Assembly: GCA_905221605.1 (NCBI GenBank)
Contig: CAJNDS010002144.1
Span: 500,147-537,646, forward strand
Direction of reading: 5' to 3'
From: Symbiodinium natans
Lineage: Eukaryota > Sar > Dinophyceae > Suessiales > Symbiodiniaceae
DNA: 37,500 nucleotides
This document shows positions 36,297 through 37,500 of the stretch, piece after piece. Each line of letters opens with the position of its first letter. Positions within the stretch are counted from its first letter, which is position 1. The position numbers were made by a program, and so were the translations under genes. Under the pieces are notes generated by a model. That model saw only the letters and a program-made list of their open reading frames with translations. It ran no database searches and was not told where the DNA came from.

Positions 36297-36496
36297 AACC
36301 CCCCAAAAACCCAAAATAGGAGTACCCTTAATTGACCCAAAATAGGCTCATCCTTTTTGTGGCTTGTTTTAAAACAACCCAAAACAGGGGTACCCTTAGT
36401 CGACCCAAAATAGGATCATCCTTATAATAGGTTTGTTTTAACACAACCCAAAATAGGGTACCCTTAATAGACCCAAAATAGGATAATCATCATGAT
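36297..36496. repeat. Tandem array of introner-related units
   Basis: Nearly three units of about 65-75 bp, each with the core AGGGGTACCCTTA, then GACCCAAAATAGG, ATCATCCTTATAATAGG and a TTGTTTTAA(A/C)AC segment. Compared with the introner at 36860-36970 read on the - strand, the units share GGGGTACCCTTA, ACCC-AAAATAG and ATCCTTAT-ATAGG in the same order. The array is therefore the same family in opposite orientation. It may lie in an intron that ends at TTTGCCAG (36523). Confidence 0.65.
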
Positions 36497-36523
36497 AGGC
36501 GTTCTCCCCCTGGCCTTTGCCAG

Positions 36524-37453
36524 GAGTCGAACACGTCGATGGATGGCACCCACAGCATCCATGCAAGCTCGGGGCATCTTAGCAACGGCTCCACAATGGA
36601 TGTCGAAGCCGCTCTGGTCCTTCGCTCCTCAAAAGCCTCAGCTTACAAAGCCAACTCTTCCAAAGACCAGGATCTGGATGCCGTGGTGTCAGCAAAGTTC
36701 ATCTCCGATGTGGGAAATGCCATTGTCTCCGGAGGCAGCGCGGTTGTGAATGCGGGAACCCAAGGGATCAACGCCATAGCGGACGCAGGCTCCGTCGCTG
36801 TCAACACGCTGAAGGACGCAGGCATGACCATTGGCACCGCTGTTGCGAATGGAGCCCAGGTGGGGGTTTCCGAACATAGGGGTACCCTTCTTGAAGGGGA
36901 TTTCCTATAATAAGGATTATAAACTATTTTGGGGTATGTTAAGGGTACCCCCATTTTCGGAAATCCCCAGGTGGTTGGGAGGCATGTGGTGAGGGCAGCC
37001 GAAGTCAAGCTTTCGAGCCTGGCGCCGGCGATCTTGGACGTGGCAAACGACCTGGGACGTGTGGCAGTTACAGTGGGCAACTCAGTGGCGGATGTCGGGG
37101 AGATGGTTGCAGAAACCACGGTTCACTTGGCAGGTACTGCGTTGGAGCACGCAAAGGCAGGGGTGAATCAAGGAGTCAAAATGGCCAGCAAGGTGGGAGA
37201 TGCGATTGCCAACAAGATGCAGGAGCTGGGAGAGGGGGTCGCCAAGCTTGGGCCTCTGGTCGTCGGCCTGGCGAAAACCGCCTGGGATGGAATCAAGGAT
37301 TTCCTCAGTTGTCTCGCGGACGCCTTGTCGCTCTGCTCCATCTTGATCGGCGATGCTTGCGACTGCAACGCTGGAAGCTCCATCACCATCTCGAAGCTGG
37401 GCATACCTACGCTCTTCTCGGAAGCCTTTTCTTGGTTTTTGTCCTTTTTCTGA
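36524..37453 (+). CDS. Two-exon gene for an Ala/Val/Gly-rich amphipathic protein
   Basis: Exon 1 (about 36524-36859) and exon 2 (36971-37453) are in the same frame. The 111-nt intron between them carries an in-frame stop. Exon 1 starts after a candidate acceptor TTTGCCAG, giving ESNTSMDGTHS. The first Met is at 36539, but an upstream exon is possible. The protein repeats an about 11-residue amphipathic pattern (VVNAGTQGINAIADAGSVAV, VNTLKDAGMTIGTAVANGAQ, then NDLGRVAVTVGNSVADVGEM, GDAIANKMQELGEGVAKLG) and ends with a Cys-containing hydrophobic segment (LSCLADALSLCSILIGDAC). Such repeats suit long amphipathic helices that lie on membranes or lipid surfaces. No named family is recognised. It is the most convincing host gene in the window. 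Confidence 0.65.
36860..36970 (+). mobile_element. Introner: 111-nt intron with terminal inverted repeats and target duplication
   Basis: The intron begins GTGGGGG and ends CCCCAG (GT-AG). Its arms, 36862-36889 and 36941-36968, are reverse complements at 25 of 28 positions (GTTTCCGAA...GGGGTACCCTT). The 9-bp sequence CCCAGGTGG occurs at 36855-36863 and again at 36966-36974, exactly 111 nt apart. The left copy supplies the donor CAG/GTGG and the right copy the acceptor CAG, so removing the intron restores one target copy in phase 0. This is the structure expected of an introner, a DNA transposon-like element that creates an intron as it inserts, reported from several dinoflagellate genomes. 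Confidence 0.85.
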
Positions 37454-37500
37454 CTCCAAAACATCCCTGTTGCTCAAAAAAGTCCTGAACCCTGGACCCA

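Noticed and set aside
36297-36496. CRISPR-like array of regularly spaced repeats
   Set aside because: Units are adjacent and related along their whole length, without unique spacers, and match the introner family.

Overview
The window looks like nuclear DNA of a dinoflagellate (Symbiodiniaceae, Polarella or Prorocentrum type). This is an inference. It rests on dense, nested retroelements of the copia and tyrosine-recombinase (DIRS-like) classes, methyltransferase-like domains inside both elements, a TIR-bearing intron flanked by a target-site duplication (an introner) that splits an otherwise open gene, and a lack of recognisable compact housekeeping genes. No rRNA, tRNA, CRISPR array or bacterial operon structure was seen.

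Layout. 0.7-3.0 kb (- strand): remains of a decayed copia-type element, with a primer binding site, a gag-like start, an RNase H tail and a C-terminal membrane/zinc-ligand module. 3.0-7.6 kb: mostly non-coding, with short tandem repeats and hairpins. 7.65-16.41 kb (- strand): a nearly intact copia element with 259-bp LTRs differing at two positions, a tRNA-type primer site abutting the LTR, gag-protease-integrase, RT-RNase H with a methyltransferase-like C-terminal domain, and a third small ORF in the env position encoding one membrane helix plus an H/C...CxxC motif. 16.4-19.2 kb: repeats, including a + strand relative of the copia 3' end.

19.206-29.444 kb (+ strand): a 10.2-kb tyrosine-recombinase retroelement with split direct repeats in the order A1 - coding - B1 A2 - B2. 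Its domain order is coiled coil, tyrosine recombinase (YR), a Trp-rich repeat protein, gag-like protein with CCCH finger, methyltransferase-like domain, RT and RNase H. YR lies upstream of RT, unlike most DIRS/Ngaro elements and resembling what I recall of trypanosomatid VIPER. Several frame breaks split it, two of them at 12-nt homopolymers. It appears to have inserted into a - strand CCCH-finger reading frame whose halves flank it.

29.4-34.3 kb: fragmentary coding stretches on both strands, including an unplaced about 330-residue frameshifted protein at 32.8-33.8 kb that could be an endogenous viral remnant. 35.0-35.5 kb: a minisatellite with a period near 10 bp. 36.3-37.45 kb: the best host gene candidate, two phase-0 exons of an Ala/Val/Gly-rich amphipathic protein separated by a 111-nt introner, with a tandem array of the same repeat family in opposite orientation just upstream.
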